Position numbers and translations under genes: made by a program
Origin: Ensifer sp. WSM1721
Lineage (GTDB): Bacteria > Pseudomonadota > Alphaproteobacteria > Rhizobiales > Rhizobiaceae
Direction of reading: 5' to 3'
Assembly: GCF_000513895.2 (NCBI RefSeq)
Contig: NZ_CP165784.1
Coordinates: forward strand, 124,001-188,000
DNA: 64,000 bases
The notes under the pieces: generated by a model
What the model saw: the letters and a program-made list of their open reading frames with translations, nothing else
What the model was told of the DNA's origin: nothing
The model's database searches: none
Part shown: positions 8,856-18,548 of the stretch, piece by piece
Layout of the letters: each line of letters opens with the position of its first letter
Numbering within the stretch: the first letter of the stretch is position 1

Positions 8856-9663
8856 CGGCGTAGCTCCGCCTGAACGATATGCGATAGCCGGTATCCAATG
8901 TGTTGTTGCCGAATACCGCCCATAAACCTCGACCAGAACTCGAGGCACTTCTCTGGATTGCCTATGGCACAGCAAGCACAGCAAACCGGATTGTAGCTCA
9001 CCGGCCACCACCGGCGGCGTTTCTGTATCAATCTTAATATGCTTATGCAGCGCGGATTTCTCGGGGGCACCGGCGGATGTGCCTGGCCGCAAGTCTGCAA
9101 ATTTGAGTCAATCCGAGGACGGCCGAATGTCACGTCCTGTGCCTGAGGCCTTCCTCGCTGGTGTGTAGAGGAGATCAAGCGCGACGTAGGTACATTGCTC
9201 AAGCTATTGTTCGACCGAACTGTCTCGGTCGAAATCTCTCGCCTGCTCGTCCAGAGCCGAAGACCAAGTATGTCGCGCAACAAACGACGTCCTTTTGCTT
9301 TCAGTTGCCTCCCGCCCAAAGGGAAAGTTTCAAGAGTCATGCCAATCCCCAAAGGACGATTTTCTGCATAGTTCTCAACACTAATGGGCGCACAATAGGA
9401 AGTTCGGTCGAACACTTCTGTGTGTGGCGGACACGACAAAGCGAACAATCAGGCTGTTCAGATATGAAAGGAATTTTCATGGGAGAAGCAGATTATCATT
9501 TAGCTCCCGTGAGGGATGATACCCAAGAGATGTAGAGATTCGGCGTTTGCCATGCGGGCACGGCATATTGGAAGACCTACCGCGGTGACTCAAAAGAACC
9601 AAAAATCGGCGGCCGAGCGACCGTGGTCCTGATCTAGCAGCAAATAAGAGACGGATCAATTAA
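8856..9663. other. Long intergenic region, no convincing gene
   Basis: About 800 bases upstream of the response regulator. Open frames on both strands overlap each other and have no recognisable domains. At 9488-9535 a ribosome-binding-like AAGGA precedes a short frame (MGEADYHLAPVRDDTQEM), which is most likely chance. The regulator's promoter must lie here. Confidence 0.4.
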
Positions 9664-9716
9664 GCCATATAATGGGAGATTGTTGGTATTGACTTCCATA
9701 ATATGGGTGATATAAA
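9664..9716 (+). promoter_or_regulatory. Promoter with paired palindromic operator (copy 2 of 4)
   Basis: GCCATATAATGGGA (9664-9677) and TCCATAATATGGGT (9695-9708) have centres 31 bp apart, exactly as at 959-1003. The second sits after TTGACT (9689-9694) and before TATAAA (9711-9716), so it occupies the promoter spacer. The next intact gene downstream is the C45 acyltransferase at 10051. The 330 bases between contain only a broken open stretch with several stops, in which I recognise nothing. Confidence 0.6.
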
Positions 9717-10050
9717 AAGATTTAGATACGAAGAGGCACTTAAATCTAAGTGGAACAAGGCTGATGGCAACTATCGCAAGATTTTATGGGTTCCGTGGAG
9801 TTATGGCGGGCTTGGCGCTTGATAAGTTCACCCTCACCTAGTTCCGCTCAATGGTCGATATCTTCGCCTTTGCGGTGAGGTCGTCCAAAAAACTCCAGCC
9901 TCGAGAATATTCGCCGTTTCCGCGTCATCGTGGTCAACGCATTACTGATCACGTTGATAGACCATTTTTCTGGCCCCAGACGATGGCTGCCAGTTAACCG
10001 CAACCTAAATGGCATGACGGCGCTGTGCGCAGTTAAGCTCATCTTCAAGA

Positions 10051-11130
10051 ATGATGTCCATGTGCCAAGCTAACTCTAACACCCATACGAATCTGCCTGT
10101 TGTAATCCTCTCCGGCACCGCCTTCCAGCGTGGCGTCCAGCACGGACGTAAGTTCGCTGATCGGATTGCCGCGGCTATCGCCAAGATGAAAAGCAGGTGC
10201 TCTCCGGCAAACTTCCGTGTCGCCCGTGGCTACGCGCTTCGATCGTGGACAGAACTGCAAGGAGTCGCACCGGCGCTTGTCGAGGAAATTTCCGGAATTG
10301 CGCAGGGAGCAAAATGCGACACAATTGATCTATATTGCCATATTGGCTTCGAGTTTTTTGATGCGCCGCCTCCAGGCGGTTGCAGCGGTATGGCGATTGC
10401 GTCGCCTACAGGCGCACTACTTGGCCAGAACTGGGATGCACCGCCGCAGATGCATGAGGACCTTGCCCTCTTTCTCCATCTCGATGATGCTGGGGTCGCT
10501 CTGGCGATGGTGGGATCAATCGGTACGCTAGGTTGGGTCGGGCAAAACCGTTGTGGGCTTGCCCTGTTGACTAATGATCTTATGCTGGACAACACAACCA
10601 CTGGCTTCCCCAGTCAGGTGGTAAGACGTCTGGTACTTGACCAACGAGACGTGTTGGCAGCGCTTGATAAGCTGAGGCAATTGCCGATCATGGGCGGTCG
10701 GTGTTACCTGCTCGGTGATAGTCAAGGAAACATTGCAGCGGTTGAGCTGTCTCCTGCCGCTGGAGTATGCGTTGCTCCGCCGGGGCCACGGATTTTCCAT
10801 ACGAACAATGCTCTTCTGAAGCCAACGCGTGCGGTTCAAAACGAAAACCAACTTCAGGTCGCTTACCCATCAAGCCGGTCACGGCTAGCGGCGCTTGAAG
10901 ACGTGGGCAAGGGCGCGATCACCGTCGCTGATCTTATGGCAGCCTTGCGCGATCGTACAGGGGCGCCCGACTCGGTTTCGAAAACTATTTCCAACCGCGA
11001 GCAGACTAGCACTGCCTTCTCGGTCATCTTCGACTGCAGCCAGCACGCGCTTTTTCTCTGCGGCGGCCCGCCGTCGGATGGCAACTATCAATTCCTCCAC
11101 TGGCCGGTGGAGTTGACGGAGGCTGCCTAA
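10051..11130 (+). CDS. C45 family autoproteolytic acyltransferase/amidohydrolase
   Basis: 359 residues. The hallmark is PPGGCSGMAIASPTGALLGQNWDAP: Cys111 after Gly-Gly would be the autoproteolytic cleavage point and N-terminal nucleophile, and GQNWD is the conserved pocket strand of isopenicillin N acyltransferase-like (C45) enzymes. The N-terminal part (GTAFQRGVQHGRKFADRI, residues 22-39) matches the usual GTPYEIGxQHG entry. In bacteria such Ntn hydrolases cleave or form amide bonds of acylated amino acids. ATG codons occur at 10051, 10054 and 10060, none with a strong ribosome binding site. The paired operator lies upstream, which puts it with the catabolic regulon. Confidence 0.8.
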   Translation: MMSMCQANSNTHTNLPVVILSGTAFQRGVQHGRKFADRIAAAIAKMKSRCSPANFRVARGYALRSWTELQGVAPALVEEISGIAQGAKCDTIDLYCHIGFEFFDAPPPGGCSGMAIASPTGALLGQNWDAPPQMHEDLALFLHLDDAGVALAMVGSIGTLGWVGQNRCGLALLTNDLMLDNTTTGFPSQVVRRLVLDQRDVLAALDKLRQLPIMGGRCYLLGDSQGNIAAVELSPAAGVCVAPPGPRIFHTNNALLKPTRAVQNENQLQVAYPSSRSRLAALEDVGKGAITVADLMAALRDRTGAPDSVSKTISNREQTSTAFSVIFDCSQHALFLCGGPPSDGNYQFLHWPVELTEAA

Positions 11131-11407
11131 AATTACAATGTCGCCTTCACAAGGAATACTGTGGGTGGCTACCCAGGAAAATCGCACATTCGACGCGATG
11201 GCCCGCTCGAAGGCGAGTGCCCCGTTTGGTCGGAAAGCGCCGCATTGTCTGGCACATGGCCTTTGGACCATACGCTCCCGATCATCAGCCCAGACGTTCG
11301 GCAGATAGAGCGCCCGAATGTCTTTTGTTGGTTTTGTAAGAGCGAATTGGTCCCTTTGGACAGATCGCGTTCCCTTTTCGACCGTGACGCTGCTGCAGGT
11401 CCGGCCG
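11131..11407. other. Intergenic region between convergent genes
   Basis: About 280 bases between the convergent C45 acyltransferase and SDR genes. I see no gene, no clear terminator hairpin and no repeat here. Confidence 0.3.
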
Positions 11408-12169
11408 TTAGGCTGTATAACCGCCGTCAATCGACAGGTTGGCGCCGGTAATGAAGCCTGACTTCGGGCCCGCAATAAAGGCCACGAATTCGGCGATCTC
11501 CTCAGGGGAGGCGAAACGCTTAACGGCAGTCCGATCAAGGATTGAAGGCGCCGCAGGATCGTCAGCAGGATTCATATCAGTATTGGTCGGGCCAGGCTTC
11601 ACGTTGTTAATAGTGATGCCGCGGGGACCCAAGTCACGAGACAACGCTTTGGTCAGACCCACTACTGCCGCCTTGGTCAGCGCATACAGAACCCCACCGC
11701 TGTAGGGGACGTAGTCGCTGTTGATGCTGCCGATGTTGATGATGCGACCGCCCTCACCTAGGTGCTTGACTGCTTCCTTGATCGCAACGAAAATCGATTT
11801 CACATGAACGTCGACCAGCCACTGGAAGTCGTCGACAGAGAACTCTTCGAGAGGCTTCGCCACGAACACCCCAGCAGCATTGACCAAGATGTCCAGCCGG
11901 CCAAAAGACGCTACCGTTTCCTTCACCGCATTTGTGACAGCGTCGGCGTCACGAACATCGGCCTGGATTGCTCGAGCTTTGCCTCCAGCAGATTCAATCG
12001 CACGCACCACCTTCGCTGCATCATCGGGCGGGGCGATGTCGGTCAGCGCTACGGTTGCACCATCAGCGGAAAGGCGCTTGGCTATCGCAGCGCCGATACC
12101 GTTGGAACCGCCCGTGACGAGCGCGACTCTGCCGTTCAACACGGCACCGGCATAGATATTTTTTGACAT
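11408..12169 (-). CDS. SDR family NAD(P)-dependent oxidoreductase
   Basis: 253 residues, the classical short-chain dehydrogenase length. It has the cofactor motif TGGSNGIG (about residues 16-23), the NNAG-equivalent NAAG, the catalytic Ser in NIGSINS, and YALTK for the Tyr-Lys pair. The C-terminal FITGANLSIDGGY is typical of FabG-like enzymes. The substrate is unknown. The start region is a 15-bp tandem duplication: TTGGAGGAAATCATG occurs twice, each a complete ribosome binding site with ATG. I take the inner ATG at 12169 (protein begins MSKNIYAG); the outer one at 12184 would add five residues. Confidence 0.9.
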   Translation of the reverse strand: MSKNIYAGAVLNGRVALVTGGSNGIGAAIAKRLSADGATVALTDIAPPDDAAKVVRAIESAGGKARAIQADVRDADAVTNAVKETVASFGRLDILVNAAGVFVAKPLEEFSVDDFQWLVDVHVKSIFVAIKEAVKHLGEGGRIINIGSINSDYVPYSGGVLYALTKAAVVGLTKALSRDLGPRGITINNVKPGPTNTDMNPADDPAAPSILDRTAVKRFASPEEIAEFVAFIAGPKSGFITGANLSIDGGYTA

Positions 12170-12941
12170 GATTTCCTCCAACATGATTTCCTCCAAGTTG
12201 GCGATTGAGATGAGTTATGTGGTGGACAGCGTTGGAAAACTTTTCGCCCCTCCGACCTGTGACCGTGAGGACGGGCACGGATGAATGCGCAGCGATGCCG
12301 CCCGCGTTGGCACGCATCGTGCATCTGACGTACCTTGCCGCGCAGCCCATGAGTGTAGCGAATTTTCCGAAAGCTCGATCTCAGCATCTCCGCGTGGCCT
12401 AGCGTCACTTGACCGTGAGATCCAACCGAGAGTGTTTTAGTACCACGGTCGATCCTTACGGAGCCGCTTCCTGGGACGCAGGGCTCTGGCATGCCGCGTC
12501 TGACCCAACGGTATCCAAAGATGCAGGGAAATCGATAGCGGTTGCCGAATTTAGATAAACCAGATTTTGCGGCGTGGCCCCAACTGAATCTTGCGGGAAG
12601 GGTAGTATATTCGGCTTGGTCAATAGGCAAAGGATTATCCTCGATTTTGGTTCCAACAAGCAAATGAGTTTTGCACTTGGAACCGAACTCATGGCCCGTC
12701 ATGTTGTGGTCGGAACAAACACTTTCATCCGCAGACAACATCGTGCAAAACGCATGCCACGAGTAGCGAAAGTGTTGGTGCAATGTTAATATGAATTTTC
12801 AGTCACATAACAATAATAGACGCGGATAATCGCAGTTGGTCTTTTGTCGTGGATTAGACAACTCCGAAGGAGGGTGCAGCGTGAGCGCGACGAGCAGCCC
12901 ACGGCTTTCGTCTGTTGACGGACGACAAGCCGTCCGTTGTT
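12170..12941. other. Intergenic region, no convincing gene
   Basis: About 770 bases. Open frames are present on both strands, but none has a ribosome binding site with a recognisable protein. A short stretch at about 12877-12930 is similar to sequence at 58.3 kb on the other strand (the end of an unknown frame reading RERDEQPTAF), part of an inverted duplication that includes the YecA gene. Confidence 0.35.
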
Positions 12942-13507
12942 TCAGAACTTCTGCTTTGCGCGCTTTGGCATGAAGTAGCTTCGGATATTGACGAGCGCTT
13001 CAGCGACGGCAGCAGCATCCTCGTGGGTGGTGGGCCCTTTGGTCTCGCTGAGTTTGCGGATTGGCGCGATGAATCACCGGTGACGGCATGGCCGCGAATG
13101 ACGGGCCGCCACAGCTTGGGGGCGAACCCGGTTCCTATCATAAAGCAGACGGCCCAGTCTATAGCATCAAAGGTTAGATCATCGATCCTGATGAACCTGG
13201 GCCGGTGGTCTTTCGGTGTTTCGGAAAGGCTCGCAGAGATGCGGTTATATTCCGCAACGATCGTCTGCACGGCCCGATGTTCGGTTGTTTCCATCGGCAT
13301 ATTCAGGGCCTCTGCGCCGGTTAGTTTCGGGATCCACTGGCGTGGGTCGATGAAGTTTGGGCCGATGATGAGAGCAGTGAGATAGCCATCGAGACCGCTC
13401 ATTGACCAGATTGGCGATGCCGGACGACGTGCCCTGATAAACGCCTCGAACGCCACATCATCAAGCTTCGGTCGTGCGGTCGTCGTCCCCTGGCTGTTGT
13501 GCGTCAT
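12942..13507 (-). pseudogene. UPF0149/YecA family protein, frameshifted
   Basis: The N-terminal 130 residues are a normal UPF0149 (YecA/YgfB-like) protein: GLDGYLTALIIGPNFIDPRQWIPKL, then IDWAVCFMIGTGFAPKLW. After RGHAVTGD, near 13072, one base appears to be missing. The other frame continues the protein to a TGA at 12942 (APIRKLSETKG, then ending FMPKRAKQKF). The same C-terminal segment occurs again at 58220-58317, which confirms the true frame. The function of the family is uncertain. Either the gene is broken or one base was lost in sequencing. Confidence 0.7.
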
Positions 13508-13845
13508 GCCGCCCGTCGCTCCTGCTCTGTCAGCGCCTCGCGCTCAGCCTTCCAGTTCCATATGTGGACGGCTCCCACTTGCAAGCGTTTTTTACAGATT
13601 TTTTGATCGGATCGCGTGCTTCCATATGTGCGGTCTTTGTGTGTGGTCGCACATGACCACTGGCCAAGATGGTTTCCGCAACGCGTGTTCCTAGCACGGC
13701 AACGACCTTTAAAGGGCCACTGGAACTGACGGAGTGTCACGCGTCTTGGATCGATCGATCGCACCATCTGCTCATCTCTTGCAAGTTCACTGCATCAGCT
13801 CAACACGGTCGCGATCTTTTCGCCCGCACCGAGATGGCCAATCTC

Positions 13846-14160
13846 CTAAATTGCCTGCGTTTGTCCCTCTGTTCGCCGATACGTCTCGCCGCTTACCGTG
13901 AGCTTCCAGGCGACACGGGCAATCTCGTTGGCCAGCGCCACCGCAACCAGCTTCGGGTTTTTCCGTTGGAGGAGTTCGATGAGCCATCGGGAAGCATGTT
14001 TGCTTCGACCTGCTCTGACGTGCTGAAGAAGAGCGGTCGTGCCAACCACCAATATGCTTCGTAGCATTTCATCGCCGGCACAGGTGATCACCCCAAGCCT
14101 GACCTTGCCCGCAGTCGAGTGGTCTTTCGGTGTCAGCCTTATCCAGGCGGCAAAATCTCA
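13846..14160 (-). pseudogene. IS110 family transposase remnant (C-terminal)
   Basis: The minus strand reads DFAAWIRLTPKDHSTAGK, then EMLRSILVVGTTALLQHV and NPKLVAVALANEIARVAWKL, which is the C-terminal Tnp20-type domain of IS110/IS116/IS902 transposases. The N-terminal DEDD half is absent; a stop precedes the preserved part. The region between this and the YecA gene (13508-13845) has no recognisable gene. Confidence 0.7.
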
Positions 14161-14739
14161 CGCGCTCACGGTGCAGCGCGGCCATGAAGGTGAGACATCG
14201 TGTTGAGGAGGGCTCGCCCGCAAGATGTAATACTAACGGCGAAGTATGTCGAAGCTGACTGAGTCATGAGCTGCGAGAAGCGCGATATGCTCATCGTGGC
14301 GATGCTGTCTTGGTTGATCCGGCGCGGCAACCGTTGAGGTTTATCGCCGGGGACATTGCTAGATGCTGAAGCTGGACTTTGGCTTGACTGATGTAGCGGA
14401 CACGGCGCAACACGAAAGCACGTAGTGCGTATGATATTTGTCACATCGATCCCGCTCGGCAAGCATGTAGCTTGCGGATTCGGCAGTTTGCTGTGGTTGG
14501 TGTCCGTTGAGCTTGCACGCGCAGCGTCAGTCCACGCGGAAAGGCAGATGTGGCGACACATGTATCGTTTGCTTAGGGAATTCGGCTGAAAGCTCTGCTT
14601 GCAGCTATATTCAGCACGTCTCAAACTAGTGAAAAGACCAGAGAATCAGGACCTGCCGGATTTGTCGAGTTCAAACTGCAGACTTCGCCAACAAAATTGC
14701 GGAAGTACCCCTGATCGCCGAGCTATAAAGCGGAAAGCG

Positions 14740-15145
14740 ACGCTGCAAAGCCTTGACACCTGGCTTTTGGAGATGCCGCTCATCCATGGCTTTGACCAGG
14801 GCATCGACAGAGCGTGTCGATACACCCTGGATGTTGCTCCCTGGATCACGGCCGTCAGGGCCTTCTCCGCCATGCGGCGCGGCTCAAGGAAGCTCGGGAA
14901 ATAGCTGCCTGTCCGACGCTTCGGAATCCACAGTTCGACGGTGCCTGCCCGTGTTTCCCCATCGCGATCCCGATAGCCGTTGCGCTGGGCAAGCCGGAAC
15001 GCGTTCTTCTCCCCGTAGCCCGCGCCCGTCTTCGCGCCTACCTCCAGTTCCATCAGCTTCTCGGCGGCAAAGCCAATCATCTCCCGAAGCAAATCGGCAT
15101 CCGCACTTCTCAACGAGTGAGCGCAAGGTTCATCATGTCGTCGGT
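14740..15145 (-). pseudogene. IS256 (Mutator) family transposase remnant
   Basis: The start reads MTDDMMNL, and after frameshifts [20 protein letters not shown] and [20 protein letters not shown] follow, typical of the IS256 N-terminus. At least three frameshifts are visible (near 15125, 15105 and 14840). The sequence stops resembling the family after SKSQVSRLC, before the first catalytic Asp region, so it is truncated. Flanking sequence to about 15350 looks like IS terminal non-coding sequence. The open frame at 14166-14624 is not convincing. Confidence 0.75.
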
Positions 15146-15400
15146 CATCGGTGGTCTTGCCATCAGGTTGTCTTCAACAACCCAGACCCTACCGGGAAAA
15201 CACTGGTGACCACCGATACCCTGCTTCACCACCTCCCGGGACGTCATCCAGGGTCGCTACAGGAACAACTCTTGTCCCTTACCTCCCGGTCATCAGCGAC
15301 CCAAACGTCTCGGAAGTTCGTTGACGGCGCGGCGGGAATCGAACGGTAAACGTCGTGCGAGAAACTTTGGCTCCGGAAGATCGGGCGCCCAAGTCATAAG

Positions 15401-15453
15401 TCCATTATATGGGTGATATATGCTATTGACATCCACAATGTGGTTACTAGAAT
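15401..15453 (+). promoter_or_regulatory. Promoter with paired palindromic operator (copy 3 of 4)
   Basis: TCCATTATATGGGT (15401-15414) and TCCACAATGTGGTT (15432-15445) are again 31 bp apart centre to centre. TTGACA (15426-15431) and TAGAAT (15448-15453) flank the second palindrome. The start codon of the dehydrogenase operon is about 40 bases downstream, so this is its promoter. Confidence 0.65.
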
Positions 15454-15491
15454 GCCGCACAGGCAAATAGGCTGTGCCAGAGGAATGAGCC

Positions 15492-15812
15492 ATGAGGAGA
15501 AAAACCGTCAGTGAGGCGCATCAATTTGAGCGGCTACCACTACCTGAGCGCCCGCAAATTCATTGCAAAGTAGACGGAGTTGCAGTTGAGGCTCGCTTGG
15601 GGGACACGGTGCTAACGGCCGTGCTGACCACGAGGCGAAACCTTCGGCCCTTTGAGTTTGCAAATACTCACCGTGCTGGCTTTTGTTTGATGGGCGCATG
15701 TCAGGATTGCTGGGTCCATCTTAGTAACGGTCAGCGAGTCAGAGCCTGTTCGACGCTCGTCGTAGACGGAATGCAGATCATCACTTCCTTGGGGAGACGC
15801 TTCAATGGCTAA
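15492..15812 (+). CDS. 2Fe-2S ferredoxin-like subunit of a three-part FAD dehydrogenase
   Basis: 106 residues. The plant-type ferredoxin cluster loop is GFCLMGACQDCWV plus a later Cys in VRACST, as in the small subunits of hydrogen cyanide synthase (HcnA), opine oxidase and D-hydroxyproline dehydrogenase. AGAGGA lies 7 bases before the ATG. The stop overlaps the start of the next gene (ATGGCTAA), so translation is coupled. It would pass electrons from the catalytic flavoprotein to the second flavoprotein or the membrane chain. It is the first gene of the operon behind operator copy 3. Confidence 0.85.
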   Translation: MRRKTVSEAHQFERLPLPERPQIHCKVDGVAVEARLGDTVLTAVLTTRRNLRPFEFANTHRAGFCLMGACQDCWVHLSNGQRVRACSTLVVDGMQIITSLGRRFNG

Positions 15813-17199
15813 CGACAAAGTCGTCGTGATTGGCGCGGGCCCTGCTGGCATTCGCGCTGCCCTGGCTCTGGTCTCGAGCGGGGTGAGGCCAACCGTCATC
15901 GACGAGGGTTTCGCGAGTGGCGGTCAGATCTATCGCCGACCGCCGTTTGGGCTGGATGGAGCGCGCTCTCCTCAAAAACTCTATGGATTCGAGTCGGAGA
16001 AGGCGACACGATTGCACCGAAACTTCGATAGGCTCCGCGATCAGCTCAGCTACCACCCAGAGTCAACGATCTGGTCAGTAGATCAAAGTCGTGTTTCCTT
16101 TGTCTCGGCGGGAAAGACTACTCATGTTCAGTGGGATAAGATTATCCTTGCGACTGGTGCAATGGATCGTATCACTCCGCTCAAAGGATGGACGTTTCCA
16201 GGGGCGTATTCGCTCGGCGCTTCCCAAATCGCACTGAAGGCCCAAGCCGTAGGCATCGGAAAGCGCGTGGTGTTCTTCGGAACCGGACCGTTGCTATACT
16301 TGGTTGCCTACCAATACGCTAAGGCGGGGATTGAGGTCGCGGCGGTTCTCGACACCTCCCGGCTTCCTTCACCTAGTACTGTATTGGGTCTGGCTCGTGG
16401 CGGAGCCACCTTTGCTAAGGGCCTTTACTACCTCGCTTGGCTGCAATCGCATGGCATTAAAGTCGAGCGTGGCATTCGACCCCTGGAGATAATTTCGGAC
16501 GCTGAAGGAGCCGTAGGGGCTATCCGCTTTGCCAAGGCCAATGGACGCGAAACCGTTATTGATACGCCTGCCGTTGCGTTCGGCTATGGGTTGAAATCAG
16601 AGACGCAGATAGCCGATCTGCTCGGCCTGGATTTCGAGTTCGATCAACTGCAGCGTCAGTGGCTGCCAATACAGGGCATAAATGGCCGTAGTTCCAATCC
16701 GCATGTCTATCTGGCCGGTGACGGGGCTCGGATACGGGGCGCTGACGTGGCTGAGTTGGCCGGGGAGCGTGCAGCATTGACGTTACTTATGGATGCTGGA
16801 GAGTCCGGCCTGCAACAGCGGGTCGACATGCTCAGCCGGCGAATCCGCAGATTCGACCCGTTTCGAAAAGCGCTTGAGAAGGCTTTTCCGTTCCCGGACT
16901 ACTTGGCGCGAGACGTAGGTGATGACGTCATGCTCTGCCGTTGTGAGGGTCTGACCGCGGGTGAGCTGCGCACAACCATAGCTGATACCGGCGAATCTGA
17001 GATTAACCGCCTAAAAGCGTTCACACGGCTAGGAATGGGACGGTGTCAAGGACGCGTTTGCATGCCGGCTGCATTGGAAGTTGCTGCCGCAGCGGGCGAT
17101 GTTCCCATCGCTGATGCTGGACGCATCCGTGGGCAGGCGCCAATTAAGCCGGTGCCACTTTGTGCCATCGCGCGGAGGACGCGAAATGAACCGTTATGA
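15805..17199 (+). CDS. FAD/NAD(P)-dependent oxidoreductase, HcnB/OoxA-like subunit
   Basis: 464 residues, the usual length for HcnB/OoxA-type subunits. The N-terminus has an FAD dinucleotide loop (VVVIGAGPAGIRAALAL), an internal second nucleotide site (VVFFGTGPLLYLVA) and, near the C-terminus, a BFD-type [2Fe-2S] module with Cys residues in MLCRCEGLT and GRCQGRVC. It overlaps its neighbours on both sides by 8 and 14 bases. Together the three genes form a membrane-associated dehydrogenase of amino acids, imino acids or opines; the substrate is not determined by sequence. Confidence 0.85.
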   Translation: MANDKVVVIGAGPAGIRAALALVSSGVRPTVIDEGFASGGQIYRRPPFGLDGARSPQKLYGFESEKATRLHRNFDRLRDQLSYHPESTIWSVDQSRVSFVSAGKTTHVQWDKIILATGAMDRITPLKGWTFPGAYSLGASQIALKAQAVGIGKRVVFFGTGPLLYLVAYQYAKAGIEVAAVLDTSRLPSPSTVLGLARGGATFAKGLYYLAWLQSHGIKVERGIRPLEIISDAEGAVGAIRFAKANGRETVIDTPAVAFGYGLKSETQIADLLGLDFEFDQLQRQWLPIQGINGRSSNPHVYLAGDGARIRGADVAELAGERAALTLLMDAGESGLQQRVDMLSRRIRRFDPFRKALEKAFPFPDYLARDVGDDVMLCRCEGLTAGELRTTIADTGESEINRLKAFTRLGMGRCQGRVCMPAALEVAAAAGDVPIADAGRIRGQAPIKPVPLCAIARRTRNEPL

Positions 17200-18337
17200 T
17201 GTTGCGATTATTGGAGGGGGCCTCGCTGGCTGTTCAGCCGCACTTCACATAGCCAAGCGCGGTGCTTCGGTTGTCCTATTCGAGCGCGGTCGCTGCGGCG
17301 CTCAGGCCAGCGGCGTTAACTTCGGCGGCGTACGGCAACAGGGCCGTCACCGAGCCGAGTTGCCACTATCGCGGCGCAGCCGTCGTCTTTGGGATCAGCT
17401 TCCCGAACTCGTGGGTACCGATTGTGAATTCGTCGCTACAGGGCATCTGAAGCTGGCACGAAGTGATGGGGAGATGGCCGAGTTGGAAGCTTACCGGGAC
17501 ATGGCTCAGGACTTTGGCCTTCAGCTTGAGCTTGTGGGCAAAAGGGAGCTTCGTGAGCTGTATCCGTATCTTGGTGATAACCTCGCTGGTGGATCGCTCT
17601 GCCGCGAAGATGGCCAAGCCAATCCGCGTTTGGTGGCACCAGCATTTTCTCGCGCGGCACGTCGTGCCGGCGCCGATATTCGCGAAATGTCGCCTGTCTC
17701 GGCAGCGTGGCAGATCGACGGGGCATTCCAGGTCAAGGTTGGTCAAGAGGTTTTTTCCGCGACTAAGCTAATCAATGTGGCTGGTGCTTGGGGCGCAAAG
17801 ATTGCTGCATGGTTCGGTGACGAGGTAGAGGAAGACGTAATCGCTCCAAACATGTGCGTGACCGAGCCTCTACCGCTCTTCATGGGCCCAAATCTTGGAG
17901 TGTGCGGCGGCAGCATCTACCTGAGGCAGATACCGCACGGTAGTGTCATCTTCGGTGCCGGGATGGCTGTTGCAGACCGTGAAAGGCTTAGAGCTCGTCC
18001 ACTTGTCGAAGTGACGCAGGAGGGAGCGAGACTGGCGATCGAGATGGTGCCGCGGTTAGCTAACGCGCTTCTGGTAAGGACTTGGACCGGAATTGAGGGG
18101 TCAATAGCCGACGGAATACCCGTTTTTGGTCCAAGTTCGAACGTGCCGAACCTTTTCCATGCTTTTGGCTTCACCGGACACGGTTTTCAGCTTGGCCCAG
18201 GGGCAGGTGCGGTTCTTTGCGAACTAGCGCTGGACGGTGAAACGCGGACAGCAATCGATGGACTGTCGATCGCGCGGTTTCAGCAACCTGCTGATTCCCC
18301 AGAGAAACAGGGACGGCCCATCGAGATGAAGAAATGA
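17186..18337 (+). CDS. FAD-dependent D-amino acid oxidase-family dehydrogenase, HcnC/OoxB-like subunit
   Basis: 383 residues beginning MNRYDVAIIGGGLAGCSAAL, an FAD-binding loop of the DAO family; the C-terminal TWTGIEGSIADGIPVFGP and HAFGFTGHGFQLGPGAG are the conserved flavin-closing motifs. GGAGGACGCGAA precedes the ATG at 17186, which is preferable to the upstream in-frame start at 17081 lying inside the previous gene. It is the likely catalytic subunit, oxidising a C-N bond. Possible substrates include glycine (cyanide formation), opines, or hydroxyproline. An alanine racemase elsewhere in the region makes D-amino acid oxidation plausible. Confidence 0.85.
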   Translation: MNRYDVAIIGGGLAGCSAALHIAKRGASVVLFERGRCGAQASGVNFGGVRQQGRHRAELPLSRRSRRLWDQLPELVGTDCEFVATGHLKLARSDGEMAELEAYRDMAQDFGLQLELVGKRELRELYPYLGDNLAGGSLCREDGQANPRLVAPAFSRAARRAGADIREMSPVSAAWQIDGAFQVKVGQEVFSATKLINVAGAWGAKIAAWFGDEVEEDVIAPNMCVTEPLPLFMGPNLGVCGGSIYLRQIPHGSVIFGAGMAVADRERLRARPLVEVTQEGARLAIEMVPRLANALLVRTWTGIEGSIADGIPVFGPSSNVPNLFHAFGFTGHGFQLGPGAGAVLCELALDGETRTAIDGLSIARFQQPADSPEKQGRPIEMKK

Positions 18338-18354
18338 ACGGTTAAGGTGATCAA

Positions 18355-18546
18355 ATGACGGAAAGCCGCTGTGGTCTTGACCGAGGGCCAGTTCGCCTGC
18401 GGCGGATGTCAGAGCGTGCTCAAGAGTGCGGTGAAGTTCAGAACAGGCCGCTCGCCGTCCCACCGGAGGCAAGCGGTTCTGATGATGACATGGAGATAGA
18501 ATGCGGAGGCGTGTTCTCGGAACTTAAGCAACCAAGGGAAGCGTAA
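18355..18546 (+). CDS. Small hypothetical protein in the dehydrogenase operon
   Basis: 63 residues, not recognised. Support comes from position: it begins 17 bases after the preceding stop with AAGGTGATCAA before its ATG, and ends 2 bases before the Rid protein start. The composition is charged (MTESRCGLDRGPVRLRRMSE at the start; an acidic SGSDDDMEIE later) with no membrane segment or known motif. It could be a real small subunit, a remnant, or chance. Confidence 0.4.
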   Translation: MTESRCGLDRGPVRLRRMSERAQECGEVQNRPLAVPPEASGSDDDMEIECGGVFSELKQPREA

Positions 18547-18548
18547 CA

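Noticed and set aside
9190..9245. Possible nod box upstream of the response regulator (minus strand TCGAACAATAGCTTGAGCAAT)
   Set aside because: Only part of the 3' half resembles the consensus and the ATC-N9-GAT half is missing, so I cannot support NodD control.
8852..9448. Minus-strand 198-residue frame upstream of the response regulator
   Set aside because: No recognisable domain; it overlaps the regulator start and a plus frame, so it is more likely promoter region.
14166..14624. Minus-strand 152-residue frame between the IS110 and IS256 remnants
   Set aside because: No family resemblance and Ser/Arg/Pro-rich composition; probably a chance frame in decayed IS sequence.
15492..18337. Calling the operon hydrogen cyanide synthase (hcnABC)
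   Set aside because: Gene sizes and order fit, but opine and hydroxyproline dehydrogenases have the same three-part layout; sequence alone does not decide.
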